NCBI RefSeq assembly: GCF_007747655.1
Contig: NZ_CP036274.1
Span: 6,386,001 to 6,450,000 of the forward strand
DNA length: 64,000 nt
From: Anatilimnocola aggregata
GTDB lineage: Bacteria; Planctomycetota; Planctomycetia; Pirellulales; Pirellulaceae
Reading direction: 5' to 3'
In this document: positions 36,469-44,026 of the stretch, in pieces
Position numbering within the stretch: position 1 is the stretch's first letter
Layout: each line of letters starts with the position of its first letter
The notes under the pieces: model-generated
The model's database searches: none
Told to the model about the DNA's origin: nothing
What the model saw: only the letters and a program-made list of their open reading frames with translations
Position numbers and translations under genes: made by a program

Positions 36469-37479
36469 TTAGCGAGCAGCAGTGGCCGGCGGCACTCGCA
36501 TGCCAAGGTACATACCCAGGTCGTGCAGCTTTTCTTTGACTTCGTGGAGGGTGGTTTCGCCGAAGTTGCGCACTTCGAGCAATTGATCTTCGGTCTTTTG
36601 GACCAGGTCGCGAACCGTGTGGATGTTTTCCGATTCCAAGCAGTTCATGGCCCGAACCGACAGCTTCATCTCGGCCAGGCTCAGGGCGAGCTTGGTTTCG
36701 AGAGCACCATCACCACCTGGAGCACCGCCGCGCGGGGCAGCGTGCACGCGAGGCCCCAGTTCGGCGTACTGCACGAACGGGTTCAAGTGCTTGCGGAGAA
36801 TCTTGGCGGCTTCGACCAGGGCCATTTCTGGATGAATGGCACCGTTGGTCCAAATTTCGAGATTCATACGGTCGAAGTTCGTCTTTTGACCGACGCGAGT
36901 CTCTTCGATTTCGTAGCGCACGCGAACAATCGGGCTGAAGATCGCATCGACAGGGATGATGCCGATTTCGTGATCGCCGGCGCTGTGTTCGGTCGACGGA
37001 ATGTAACCACGACCGTTTTCGACGACCATTTCCATCATGAAAGGAACGTTGTCGGTCAGCGTGCAGAGGACGTGATCCTTGTTGATGATTTCAACGTCGG
37101 AATCGGTCTGCACATCGGCCCCGGTGATGACGCCGGCGGTGTTCTTTTCAACGGTGATCACGCGGGTCGAATCGCTGTGATTCTTGACGACCAGGGCCTT
37201 CACGTTGAGGACGATGTCGGTCACGTCTTCCAGCACACCGGCGATGGTGGTGAATTCGTGCTGGGCACCGCGAATCTTGATTTGCGTAACTGCCGAGCCT
37301 TCCAAGCTGGAAAGGAGCACGCGACGGATGCTGTTGCCCACCGTGGTGCCGAAGCCACGCTCGAAGGGTTCGGCGACGAACTTACCGTAGGTCGACGAAA
37401 GGGTCGAAGCGTCGCAATTGACCAAGCTGGGCAATTCCAAACCGCGCCACCGAACGTGCATCGCTGCTTTGCCTTGCAT
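36469..37479 (-). CDS. rpoA: RNA polymerase alpha subunit
   Basis: The 336-residue protein has the dimerisation domain ([20 protein letters not shown] at about residues 33-52 with [17 protein letters not shown]) and the C-terminal DNA- and factor-binding domain [18 protein letters not shown], ending with [14 protein letters not shown]. It is the main polymerase scaffold. A separate protein with two more copies of the C-terminal domain lies 3.3 kb away (40754-42079). Confidence 0.97.
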   Translation of the reverse strand: MQGKAAMHVRWRGLELPSLVNCDASTLSSTYGKFVAEPFERGFGTTVGNSIRRVLLSSLEGSAVTQIKIRGAQHEFTTIAGVLEDVTDIVLNVKALVVKNHSDSTRVITVEKNTAGVITGADVQTDSDVEIINKDHVLCTLTDNVPFMMEMVVENGRGYIPSTEHSAGDHEIGIIPVDAIFSPIVRVRYEIEETRVGQKTNFDRMNLEIWTNGAIHPEMALVEAAKILRKHLNPFVQYAELGPRVHAAPRGGAPGGDGALETKLALSLAEMKLSVRAMNCLESENIHTVRDLVQKTEDQLLEVRNFGETTLHEVKEKLHDLGMYLGMRVPPATAAR

Positions 37480-37595
37480 TCTCTATCCCCCTGAACCGCG
37501 AAGTTGATCGTTGTGATGTTGCCTAATCTTTCATGTAGCCATTACGCTCCGCGTAATGTTCCTCTAGCGAAGCGAGAGGACTACAACTGCCAACC
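37480..37595. repeat. Palindromes between rpsK and rpoA
   Basis: CATTACGC/GCGTAATG at 37540-37558 and CCTCT/AGAGG with inner pairs at 37561-37579 form two adjacent hairpins. In the position usually held by rpsD only this spacer is found. Confidence 0.6.
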
Positions 37596-37976
37596 TTAGA
37601 CGCGACGGCGTTTTGGTGGGCGGCAACCGTTGTGTGGAATGGGCGTGCAATCTTCGATGGTCTTTACCGTCATGCCAGCCGTCTGCAGAGCGGTGATCGC
37701 GCTTTCGCGGCCCGAACCCGGACCCTTGACGCGAACTTCCAACTCTTTGACGCCATACTTCGAGGCCTTTTCCGCGGCCTGCTGACCAGCGCATTGGCCG
37801 GCGAAGGGCGTGCTCTTACGGCTTCCCTTGAAGCCGCTGGTGCCGGCGCTCGCCCAGCACAGCGTGTCACCCTTCGTGTCCGTAATGGTCACGGTGGTGT
37901 TGTTGAACGTGGCCCGCACGTGTGCGATGGCCACTGTCACATTACGACGAATTTTCTTCTTCTTAACCTTCGACAC
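37596..37976 (-). CDS. rpsK: 30S ribosomal protein S11
   Basis: The 126-residue protein contains [37 protein letters not shown] and the C-terminal [14 protein letters not shown], which are diagnostic. S11 lies on the platform of the small subunit. It follows rpsM by about 98 bases. Confidence 0.97.
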   Translation of the reverse strand: MSKVKKKKIRRNVTVAIAHVRATFNNTTVTITDTKGDTLCWASAGTSGFKGSRKSTPFAGQCAGQQAAEKASKYGVKELEVRVKGPGSGRESAITALQTAGMTVKTIEDCTPIPHNGCRPPKRRRV

Positions 37977-38074
37977 CGCTTGCTACTCCTGATGTGACCC
38001 GCCCGGCACGATTTGTCGACGGGAAGAGCCAATCAACTGGCAATGTTGTGGACAGAACGAAAACAAGGATCCGC

Positions 38075-38458
38075 CTAGCGGAGATCCTTCACACCCTTCT
38101 TGCCGGCGACCGTCTTCTTCGGTCCCTTGCGGGTGCGAGCGTTGGTCTTGGTACGCTGACCGCGAACTGGCAGGCCGAGGCCGTGCCGAATGCCGCGATA
38201 GCAGCGAACGTGCCGCAACCGGCCAATGTTCTGCTGAATCTGGCGACGCAGCGGTCCTTCGACCGTGTAATCGCGTTCCAGCAACGTGGCCAGACGGGCA
38301 ACTTCTTCTTCCGTCAGTTCGCGAGCGTGCTTTTGCTGATTGATGCCAGCCTTGTGGCACAATTCGCGCGCGATCTGATCGCCCACTCCGTACAAATAAC
38401 GGAGGGAGATAAATACGGGTTTGTCGTTGGGAATATCGACACCGAGCAGACGTGGCAT
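38075..38458 (-). CDS. rpsM: 30S ribosomal protein S13
   Basis: The 127-residue protein starts MPRLLGVDIPNDKPVFISL and contains the helix-two-turn-helix DQIARELCHKAGINQ and the C-terminal GQRTKTNARTRKGPKKT, all typical. S13 contacts tRNA and S19. It follows rpmJ in the usual order. Confidence 0.97.
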   Translation of the reverse strand: MPRLLGVDIPNDKPVFISLRYLYGVGDQIARELCHKAGINQQKHARELTEEEVARLATLLERDYTVEGPLRRQIQQNIGRLRHVRCYRGIRHGLGLPVRGQRTKTNARTRKGPKKTVAGKKGVKDLR

Positions 38459-38502
38459 AGCCTTCGGTTCCTAAAAATACCGCCTGAAAAAGCGTGTGCT
38501 AA

Positions 38503-38616
38503 TTAACCCTGGCGCTGCTTGTGCCGGGCATTCGTGCAAACAACGTAAACGCGTCCTTTGCGGCGCACGACCTTGCAATTCTCGCAAATCTTTTTGACGC
38601 TTGCTCTTACCTTCAT
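38503..38616 (-). CDS. rpmJ: 50S ribosomal protein L36
   Basis: Read from the ATG at 38616, this 37-residue frame begins [17 protein letters not shown] and ends ARHKQRQG before TAA at 38503. The zinc-type residues Cys, Cys, Cys and His of the family are present (CENC, VCTNARH). It is the first gene of the rpmJ-rpsM-rpsK-rpoA-rplQ run. No infA is found upstream; a 399-base gap follows instead. Confidence 0.95.
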   Translation of the reverse strand: MKVRASVKKICENCKVVRRKGRVYVVCTNARHKQRQG

Positions 38617-39015
38617 GTCCAACTCTCCAAGATTCGGCTGAAGCAGGGTAGTATATCGCTATCATCCGCCCAGCCACAAGGGCCGTTCCGAAAAATAACA
38701 GCTATCGCGGCTGAAGCTGGCGTTTTCGGCATGAAAGTCTCGCTGCATGAGGAAATCGCTCTCGACTTCGCCCCTTCCCAATCCAGTTCTCCTAACACGT
38801 AAACGTCCAACTTGGACCCTGCTAATTGGACACCAATTGTTGCCAAACAAGAGAGTTGCGCTGCCTGCTGTCCAATTAGGGATGCGTTAATTGAACACCC
38901 CCCCGTTTGCGGTTTGCGATCTTCCTGGGGTCGGGAGTCTTTGGCGAAAGGCAATTCAGCGACATAGCCAGGTCATGCCTCGCCAAAGACTCCCGACCCC
39001 GGCGAGGTTGCGATT
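38617..39015. other. Intergenic region between tgt and rpmJ
   Basis: The gap holds no supported gene. The left part must carry the promoter of the ribosomal cluster, and the right part the long inverted repeat at 38927-39000. Confidence 0.5.
38927..39000. repeat. 21-base perfect inverted repeat downstream of tgt
   Basis: Arms at 38927-38947 and 38980-39000 are perfect inverse copies (GGGGTCGGGAGTCTTTGGCG core) with a 32-base loop, 16 bases past the tgt stop. Strong enough to end tgt transcription, though no T-tract follows. It could also be a short mobile element. Confidence 0.7.
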
Positions 39016-40143
39016 CTAGGCAGCTGCCTCGGTCGACTTCTTCCAGCCAGCCAATTTCTGGTCGTAGTACTGCACGAACCGGTCCTGCTCGATCGCTTCG
39101 CGCGCGCCCGTCAGGAGTCGCTGGTAGTAAGTAAGGTTGTGGGCCGAGAGGAGCATGGGGCCGAGCATTTCGTCGGCCATGAACAGGTGGCGAACGTAGC
39201 CGCGGCTATGCTGGCAGCAGGGGCACGGACAGCCCGCTTCGACCGGTTGGGTATCGAGCTGATGTTTGAGGTTCTTCAGTTTAAGCGGGCCGTTGTCGGT
39301 GAAGGCCATGCCGTTGCGGCCGTTGCGAGTTGGCAGCACGCAGTCGAACAGGTCGATGCCGCGGCGCACGGCGTTGAGCAAGTCTTGCGGAGTGCCTACG
39401 CCCATCAAGTACCGCGGCTTGTTCACCGGCATCGCCGGACAAACTTCATCGAGCACCGCGTACATTTCAGCCGGCGTTTCGCCGACGCTCAGGCCGCCGA
39501 CCGCGTAGCCCGGGAAATCGAGCTTGGCCAGTTCTTCCGCGCACCAAACACGCATCTTGGGGTTAAGTCCCCCTTGGACAATCGCAAACTGCGCTTGCTC
39601 TGGCCGCTTGGCTGCTGCCTGGCAGCGGCCGGCCCAGCGGATGGTTCGTTCGCAGGCCGCGCGAATCGCGACGTCTTCGGCGGGCAGGGCGATCACATGA
39701 TCCAGCACCATGGCCACGTCGCTACCCAGATCTTCCTGAATCTGAATCGCCCGCTCGGGCGATAACTCCAGCAGGCTGCCATCGATGTGCGAACGAAAAA
39801 CAGCCGCTTGCTCGGTGATTTTCGTCATCTGCGCCAAGCTGAAGAGTTGAAAGCCGCCGCTATCGGTCAGAATCGGCCCAGCCCACCGCATGAAGCCGTG
39901 CAGCCCGCCCAACTCTTTCACAACCTTTTCGGTCGGCCGCAGCGCCAAGTGATAGGTATTGCTCAGCACCATCTGCGCTTTTGTCTCACGCACCATGTCG
40001 ATGGTCAGGCCCTTCACCGTTCCCTGCGTTCCCACTGGCATGAACGCCGGCATCTCCACCGGGCCATGCGGCGTGTGAAACGTGCTGCGGCGAGCCCGGC
40101 TATGAGCGTCGGTGTGATGCAAATCGAATTGGAATTGGCTCAT
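39016..40143 (-). CDS. tgt: Queuine/archaeosine tRNA-ribosyltransferase Tgt
   Basis: Tgt exchanges the wobble guanine of Asn, Asp, His and Tyr tRNAs for preQ1. Landmarks are the start [15 protein letters not shown], the [16 protein letters not shown] block with a catalytic Asp, [38 protein letters not shown] and the zinc site [15 protein letters not shown] with a further His. The 375 residues match the family. Its ATG overlaps the stop of the CYTH gene (ATGA), so the two are translationally coupled. Confidence 0.96.
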   Translation of the reverse strand: MSQFQFDLHHTDAHSRARRSTFHTPHGPVEMPAFMPVGTQGTVKGLTIDMVRETKAQMVLSNTYHLALRPTEKVVKELGGLHGFMRWAGPILTDSGGFQLFSLAQMTKITEQAAVFRSHIDGSLLELSPERAIQIQEDLGSDVAMVLDHVIALPAEDVAIRAACERTIRWAGRCQAAAKRPEQAQFAIVQGGLNPKMRVWCAEELAKLDFPGYAVGGLSVGETPAEMYAVLDEVCPAMPVNKPRYLMGVGTPQDLLNAVRRGIDLFDCVLPTRNGRNGMAFTDNGPLKLKNLKHQLDTQPVEAGCPCPCCQHSRGYVRHLFMADEMLGPMLLSAHNLTYYQRLLTGAREAIEQDRFVQYYDQKLAGWKKSTEAAA

Positions 40144-40634
40144 GACGTTCTCAGTTCAACCGCGGCGAGTGCCGCGCCGCTGTATTCCGGCTGCTGGGTA
40201 ATTTCTTCTACTACAAACGACGGCGGCAGGTACCTAAGTGCGGCGAGTTCGTTGTTGAATTCGCGTTCAAAGACCGTGAAACCTGTCCGCGGAAACTCAT
40301 ACACATCCAGCGCACCATCGCTGATCAAATAGCGAACCTTACTAGCACGATCACCTGGCAACGAATCGAATATCGCATGCTCTGCTGCCGTGAGATATAG
40401 ATTCGTGACAGGCTCGCCACTGCTGTCAGTCGCTCCATACTTTTTACCCAGTTTGTAGATGATGTTCCCATCTGCGGAAGTCATCTTGCGCAGGCGAAGT
40501 TGCGAGCCTGCGATGTAGAGATCTTCAATGCACCGCGCCGTTGACGGATCCAGTGAACCAATGGCTTGCCGATTCACCAGCCAACGGCGTTCGATTTCGA
40601 GCAGCGAGTATTTCGGAGCGATGAAATCAGCCAT
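40140..40634 (-). CDS. CYTH-like protein
   Basis: The 164-residue protein opens with [17 protein letters not shown], which matches the ExExK-type motif of the CYTH (triphosphate tunnel) family in a slightly altered form (EIERR). Further family-like charged strands are [20 protein letters not shown], and FTVFEREF. These enzymes bind triphosphates or nucleotides. The true substrate is unknown. It overlaps tgt by four bases and uses MADFIAPKY at 40634 as start; the frame extends to 40670. Confidence 0.75.
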   Translation of the reverse strand: MADFIAPKYSLLEIERRWLVNRQAIGSLDPSTARCIEDLYIAGSQLRLRKMTSADGNIIYKLGKKYGATDSSGEPVTNLYLTAAEHAIFDSLPGDRASKVRYLISDGALDVYEFPRTGFTVFEREFNNELAALRYLPPSFVVEEITQQPEYSGAALAAVELRTS

Positions 40635-40659
40635 GCCACTCGTGCTGCCCAAAAAAGTA

Positions 40660-40742
40660 GGACGGACCAATGGTCCGTCCTGGAAGCGGCAAACGATAAC
40701 TTTGTCGACTTGCGTCGCGCGGGACGGAGCAGTCCTCCGTCC
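40660..40742. repeat. Pair of GGACGGA palindromes
   Basis: GGACGGACCA/TGGTCCGTCC at 40660-40680 has perfect 10-base arms. GGACGGAG/CTCCGTCC at 40722-40742 has 8-base arms. They lie between the CYTH gene and the TPR/alpha-CTD gene. Confidence 0.65.
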
Positions 40743-40753
40743 GACAGCAGAGA

Positions 40754-42079
40754 TTAGTCCCCGCGCAACTTTAGGTTCATGATCGTCAGCTTTTCGCGGA
40801 CTTCATTGAGACTGGTCACGCCGAAGTTCTTGCATTCGAGCAAGTCGTCGGCCGTTTTGCGAACGAGTTCGGCGATCAGCGTGAGACCCAAACGAGCCAT
40901 GCACTTGCGAGCACGAACCGAGAGGTTGAGCTCCGAGATCGGCCGTTCGAGCAAGGCTTGCTCATCGGGCGACATCGAAGACATGTCCATGACCGGCTCG
41001 GGAGCGGCCTTTTCGGCAGCGAACTGGCCGAGTTCCAAGCCCTTGCTGTGGAGCATGTCGCGAATTTCGACGAGCGAAGTCTCGCCAAAATTCTTGCTGG
41101 CGAGAAGCTCTGCTTCCGAAATGCGAGTCAAGTCGCCGAGCGTACGAACGCCCATCTTTTGCAAGCAATTGCGGCTGCGAACCGACAATTCGAAGTCGGT
41201 AACAGGGACGTTGAGCACGGCGGCCAGGCGATCTTGCCGGCGCTGGGCTTCTTCGTCCAGCATGACGTTGCCAGATGCCGAAGCGTCCTTCACGTACAGC
41301 CGAGCCCGTTGGTGATCGGGATACGCATCGAGCACCCGCTGATAACACATTTGAGCGCGATCGTATTGAGCGCGATCTTCGTACAACAGGCCCAGATTGA
41401 TCAAAGCGCCCATGCTCGGCGGGAAGACGGCAACAGCCCGTTGATACAAGCCGAGAGCCGTTTCGTCGTTACCGCGACGATCGTTTTCGGTCGCCAGACC
41501 GAACAGCGCGCCAGGATGGCGGCCATCGACTTCCACGGCCCGTTCGTACAGGCGGCAGACTTCGACCGGATTGCCACACATGGCAGACACGGTCGCGCCC
41601 CGTTGATACAGATATTCCGCGGTCTGCTCGATGGCACCCGACAAATGGTCGAGTACTTCGAGAGCCTTCTGCGGATTCTTTTGATAGCGCAGAGCTTCGG
41701 CAGTGGCCAGGGCACATTCGTCGGCATTGAAGCCGGCGACTTTGGCCGAGGCGTAGCCCTTGATCGCTTCGGCATAGTCGCCCATCGCGAAGCGGGACTT
41801 GCCGAGATAAAAGTGAGCTACCGCGCCACCATCGGCGCTGCTTAGCGTTTCGATCGCGAGGCGAAAGCGGCCCAGCAGGTAATAGCAAACGCCAAGGCGA
41901 ACCTTGGAGGCCGGCGTGCGATCTTCTCGCATTTCCAGCTCGCCGACGGCATCGCGCAGCACGCCATATTGCGAGTAATCTTCGGCAATCGTTTGCTGAA
42001 GTTGGGCGATTTCTCGCGGCCCGAATGAGTTGTTCGAAAGTACAATGTCGCGAAAATCTACAGCTACCGCAGTCGTCAT
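40754..42079 (-). CDS. TPR protein with two RNA polymerase alpha C-terminal domains
   Basis: This 441-residue protein has no alpha N-terminal (dimerisation) domain. Residues about 55-265 are tetratricopeptide repeats (VRLGVCYYLLGRFRLAIE, MGALINLGLLYEDRAQYDRA). Two alpha-CTD-like domains follow: CTD1 at about 293-350 (ELSVRSRNCLQKMGVRTLGD, NFGETSLVEIRDML) and CTD2 at about 378-439 (NLSVRARKCMARLGLTLIAE, NFGVTSLNEVREKL). CTD1 keeps Arg and Asn of VRSRN, which in E. coli alpha contact DNA; CTD2 has Lys in place of Asn. The frame extends to 42244, but MTTAVAVDF at 42079 is chosen. It may bind UP-element DNA or regulators. Confidence 0.85.
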   Translation of the reverse strand: MTTAVAVDFRDIVLSNNSFGPREIAQLQQTIAEDYSQYGVLRDAVGELEMREDRTPASKVRLGVCYYLLGRFRLAIETLSSADGGAVAHFYLGKSRFAMGDYAEAIKGYASAKVAGFNADECALATAEALRYQKNPQKALEVLDHLSGAIEQTAEYLYQRGATVSAMCGNPVEVCRLYERAVEVDGRHPGALFGLATENDRRGNDETALGLYQRAVAVFPPSMGALINLGLLYEDRAQYDRAQMCYQRVLDAYPDHQRARLYVKDASASGNVMLDEEAQRRQDRLAAVLNVPVTDFELSVRSRNCLQKMGVRTLGDLTRISEAELLASKNFGETSLVEIRDMLHSKGLELGQFAAEKAAPEPVMDMSSMSPDEQALLERPISELNLSVRARKCMARLGLTLIAELVRKTADDLLECKNFGVTSLNEVREKLTIMNLKLRGD

Positions 42080-42186
42080 TTTGCCGCGACTCCTTTTGCC
42101 TATACCTGATTGCCTAGGAAGCGAGCAATCAGTCTGAGACGAAGAGCATGAATTGGGGGGGCGACCAGTGGGCGAATTGCTCGAAG

Positions 42187-42260
42187 AGCCAGCAATGGGA
42201 GTCGAACCCATAACCCCCGCATTACGAATGCGGTGCTCTGCCAATTGAAGCTATGCTGGC
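42187..42260 (-). tRNA. tRNA-Thr (anticodon CGT)
   Basis: On the minus strand a 74-base cloverleaf runs from GCCAGCA to TGCTGGC plus discriminator T. The anticodon stem CCGCA/TGCGG encloses TTCGTAA with anticodon CGT, and the T arm is ATGGG TTCGACT CCCAT. CCA is not encoded. It reads the ACG codon. Confidence 0.95.
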
Positions 42261-42351
42261 CGAAGTTTACCTAAATCCATCGCCCGCAACGCGTTAGTTG
42301 CCATCGCGGGAACAAATTCGACCGAGCGCATTCGCCGACTGCAATTCCTTA

Positions 42352-42380
42352 AACCTATAAGCCGTCACGGATTCCGTCAA
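42352..42380 (-). promoter_or_regulatory. Probable promoter of tRNA-Thr
   Basis: On the minus strand TTGACG (42380-42375) is followed after 17 bases by TAGGTT (42357-42352), with TATAGG at 15 bases as alternative. The tRNA starts about 90 bases downstream. Confidence 0.4.
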
Positions 42381-42464
42381 GCCCCGAGAAGCTTGCCCGT
42401 TGCTGCGAAGTTCGGGCAGTGACTTTGGCATTGGGAGTGCTACCAACGGCCAAGTACCTAAACT

Positions 42465-43118
42465 TCATATTGCGGAGGCTCTTTGTGGTGACGAAAGATG
42501 ATAGCTGCCGCTGGCGGTAAAGAGACTCTGGAGCTTCCCTCTCCCTTCTTCAAAATTTTCGGCGACATACTCCAACTCTGCTGGCATCAGCAATTTGGCG
42601 GTTACTACCTTTGCCCTGCCAGCTGGAAGGTGCCATGTCGTTTCACGGCCAGGAGCCGTCAGTCCCAAAAGGATTCCAACATTACCTGCTGGACTCGCGA
42701 CGGAGCGGAGTTGACTGGGTGCTTGAATTTCGAGGGACAAGAGTCCTAGTTCATCGATTAATTCGCGGAAGCCACCATGAGCGGCCGCTTGTTGCGAAAC
42801 TGCGTACACGAGTTCGAATAACCACGATCTGGGCAATTGGTGGGGAAGCGGATCTGCCGTCTCAGCTAGGATCTCAATCCCAAAACCAGTACTCGGCTCT
42901 ATCTCATCGTCGAACGCATCAGAAAGGCCATCGCTAATAATTACTGTTCGAGCGCCGTTGCGAACGACTTGCCACGATTGGCGCAGTGCCGGCCAGCGAG
43001 GCCCTCCCATTAATGAAGGATTCATGAGAGGCGCGAGCAAGTCGCGGTCAATGTTGCCCCATTGCTGCAAGTACGACCGGCGGCAATCAAAGGTGCGCAG
43101 CAGCAGTTCTTCGCTCAT
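42465..43118 (-). CDS. SUFU-like domain protein (tentative)
   Basis: The 217-residue protein carries the patterns TVIISDGLSDAFDD and GFGIEILAETADPLP with SWLFELVYAVSQQAA, which resemble the suppressor-of-fused (SUFU) domain found in many bacteria, often with immunity or regulatory roles. The match is by eye only. MSEELLLRTFD at 43118 is the preferred start. It follows the tandem BMC gene by 77 bases on the same strand. Confidence 0.5.
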   Translation of the reverse strand: MSEELLLRTFDCRRSYLQQWGNIDRDLLAPLMNPSLMGGPRWPALRQSWQVVRNGARTVIISDGLSDAFDDEIEPSTGFGIEILAETADPLPHQLPRSWLFELVYAVSQQAAAHGGFRELIDELGLLSLEIQAPSQLRSVASPAGNVGILLGLTAPGRETTWHLPAGRAKVVTAKLLMPAELEYVAENFEEGRGKLQSLFTASGSYHLSSPQRASAI

Positions 43119-43195
43119 CCTGCCTCCGTGCAAAGGAGCCCCGCTTTTCAAGTTCGATCCTACGATCGCATCTTGCCAGCCCTGCAACCGGCTAA

Positions 43196-43837
43196 CTATT
43201 TAGGCAGCAGCGCGAGGACGGCGGCGCTGGGGCGGGCGATGACGTGGCCAGCGATCAGCTTGCCGAGTGCGCCGACCTTGGCGGTGCCGGCTTCGACGGC
43301 TGCCTTCACCGCGGCGACGTCACCCTTAACGATGACGGTGATGTAGCCGCCGCCGAGCTTTTCTTTGCCCAGCACTTCGACATTGGCGGCTTTGCAGGCG
43401 CTGTCGATGGCTTCGAACACGGCGGTGAAGCCTTGCGTTTCGATGAATCCGAGGGCAAAGGAAGGAGAGTCAGACACAGTTCGCTCCTGCGCGGTAATCG
43501 CGCCCAACGCTTCGTAATTAGGATTCTTAACAGTCGGTTGTTGTAGCAACGGGCTCGATTCGATCGGGCTGATCAACGCGGCGCGGGCTCGGTCGTCGGG
43601 ACGGTTCAGCACCGTGCCGACAGGCTTACCCTTCATCCGTTCGGCCACTTCCTTGCCGGCCTCGATGGCGGCCTGCACGGAAGAGACGTCCCCTTGAACC
43701 TTCAGGACCATGCCCAGCCAATCGTTCGATTCAGCTTGGACCAGCCGAATGCCGGCTGCTTTTTCCATGGCATCGAGCGCAGCCATTGCCGGCGTAAAAC
43801 CGGTGACTTCCAAAATGCCAAGTGCTTCGCTGGCCAT
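43196..43837 (-). CDS. Tandem BMC-domain shell protein
   Basis: The 213-residue protein consists of two BMC domains: residues 4-80 (EALGILEVTGFTPAMAALDA, VQGDVSSVQAAIEAGKEVAE) and 127-205 (ALGFIETQGFTAVFEAIDS, KEKLGGGYITVIVKGDVAAV, AGHVIARP). The order of elements is canonical, not permuted. The usual pore segment is LGGG in the second domain and NDWLG in the first. The two are joined by about 43 residues (84-126), much longer than in typical BMC-T proteins. It is about 18 kb from the main BMC locus and in another transcription unit. Confidence 0.85.
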   Translation of the reverse strand: MASEALGILEVTGFTPAMAALDAMEKAAGIRLVQAESNDWLGMVLKVQGDVSSVQAAIEAGKEVAERMKGKPVGTVLNRPDDRARAALISPIESSPLLQQPTVKNPNYEALGAITAQERTVSDSPSFALGFIETQGFTAVFEAIDSACKAANVEVLGKEKLGGGYITVIVKGDVAAVKAAVEAGTAKVGALGKLIAGHVIARPSAAVLALLPK

Positions 43838-44026
43838 AGGTGGGCTAGGGAGAGTTTTTTCAGGGGGCGAAACGACGCGAAAATCGGGCGCTGAGGTAGT
43901 ATAGCTTGCGCATTTTACCAGCGTAGGGGTTTGCCGGCAGGTTTGGGGCGAAAATCTGGCAAGCCGCGCCGAGTTTGCGGGGTGTGTGGAAGTTACCGCC
44001 CCCGCCCCTGCGGCGGGTGCAACAGG

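Noticed and set aside
36148-37494. 448-codon plus-strand frame
   Set aside because: It lies antisense to rplQ and rpoA, which are certain; it has no recognisable domain and is a shadow of their codon bias.
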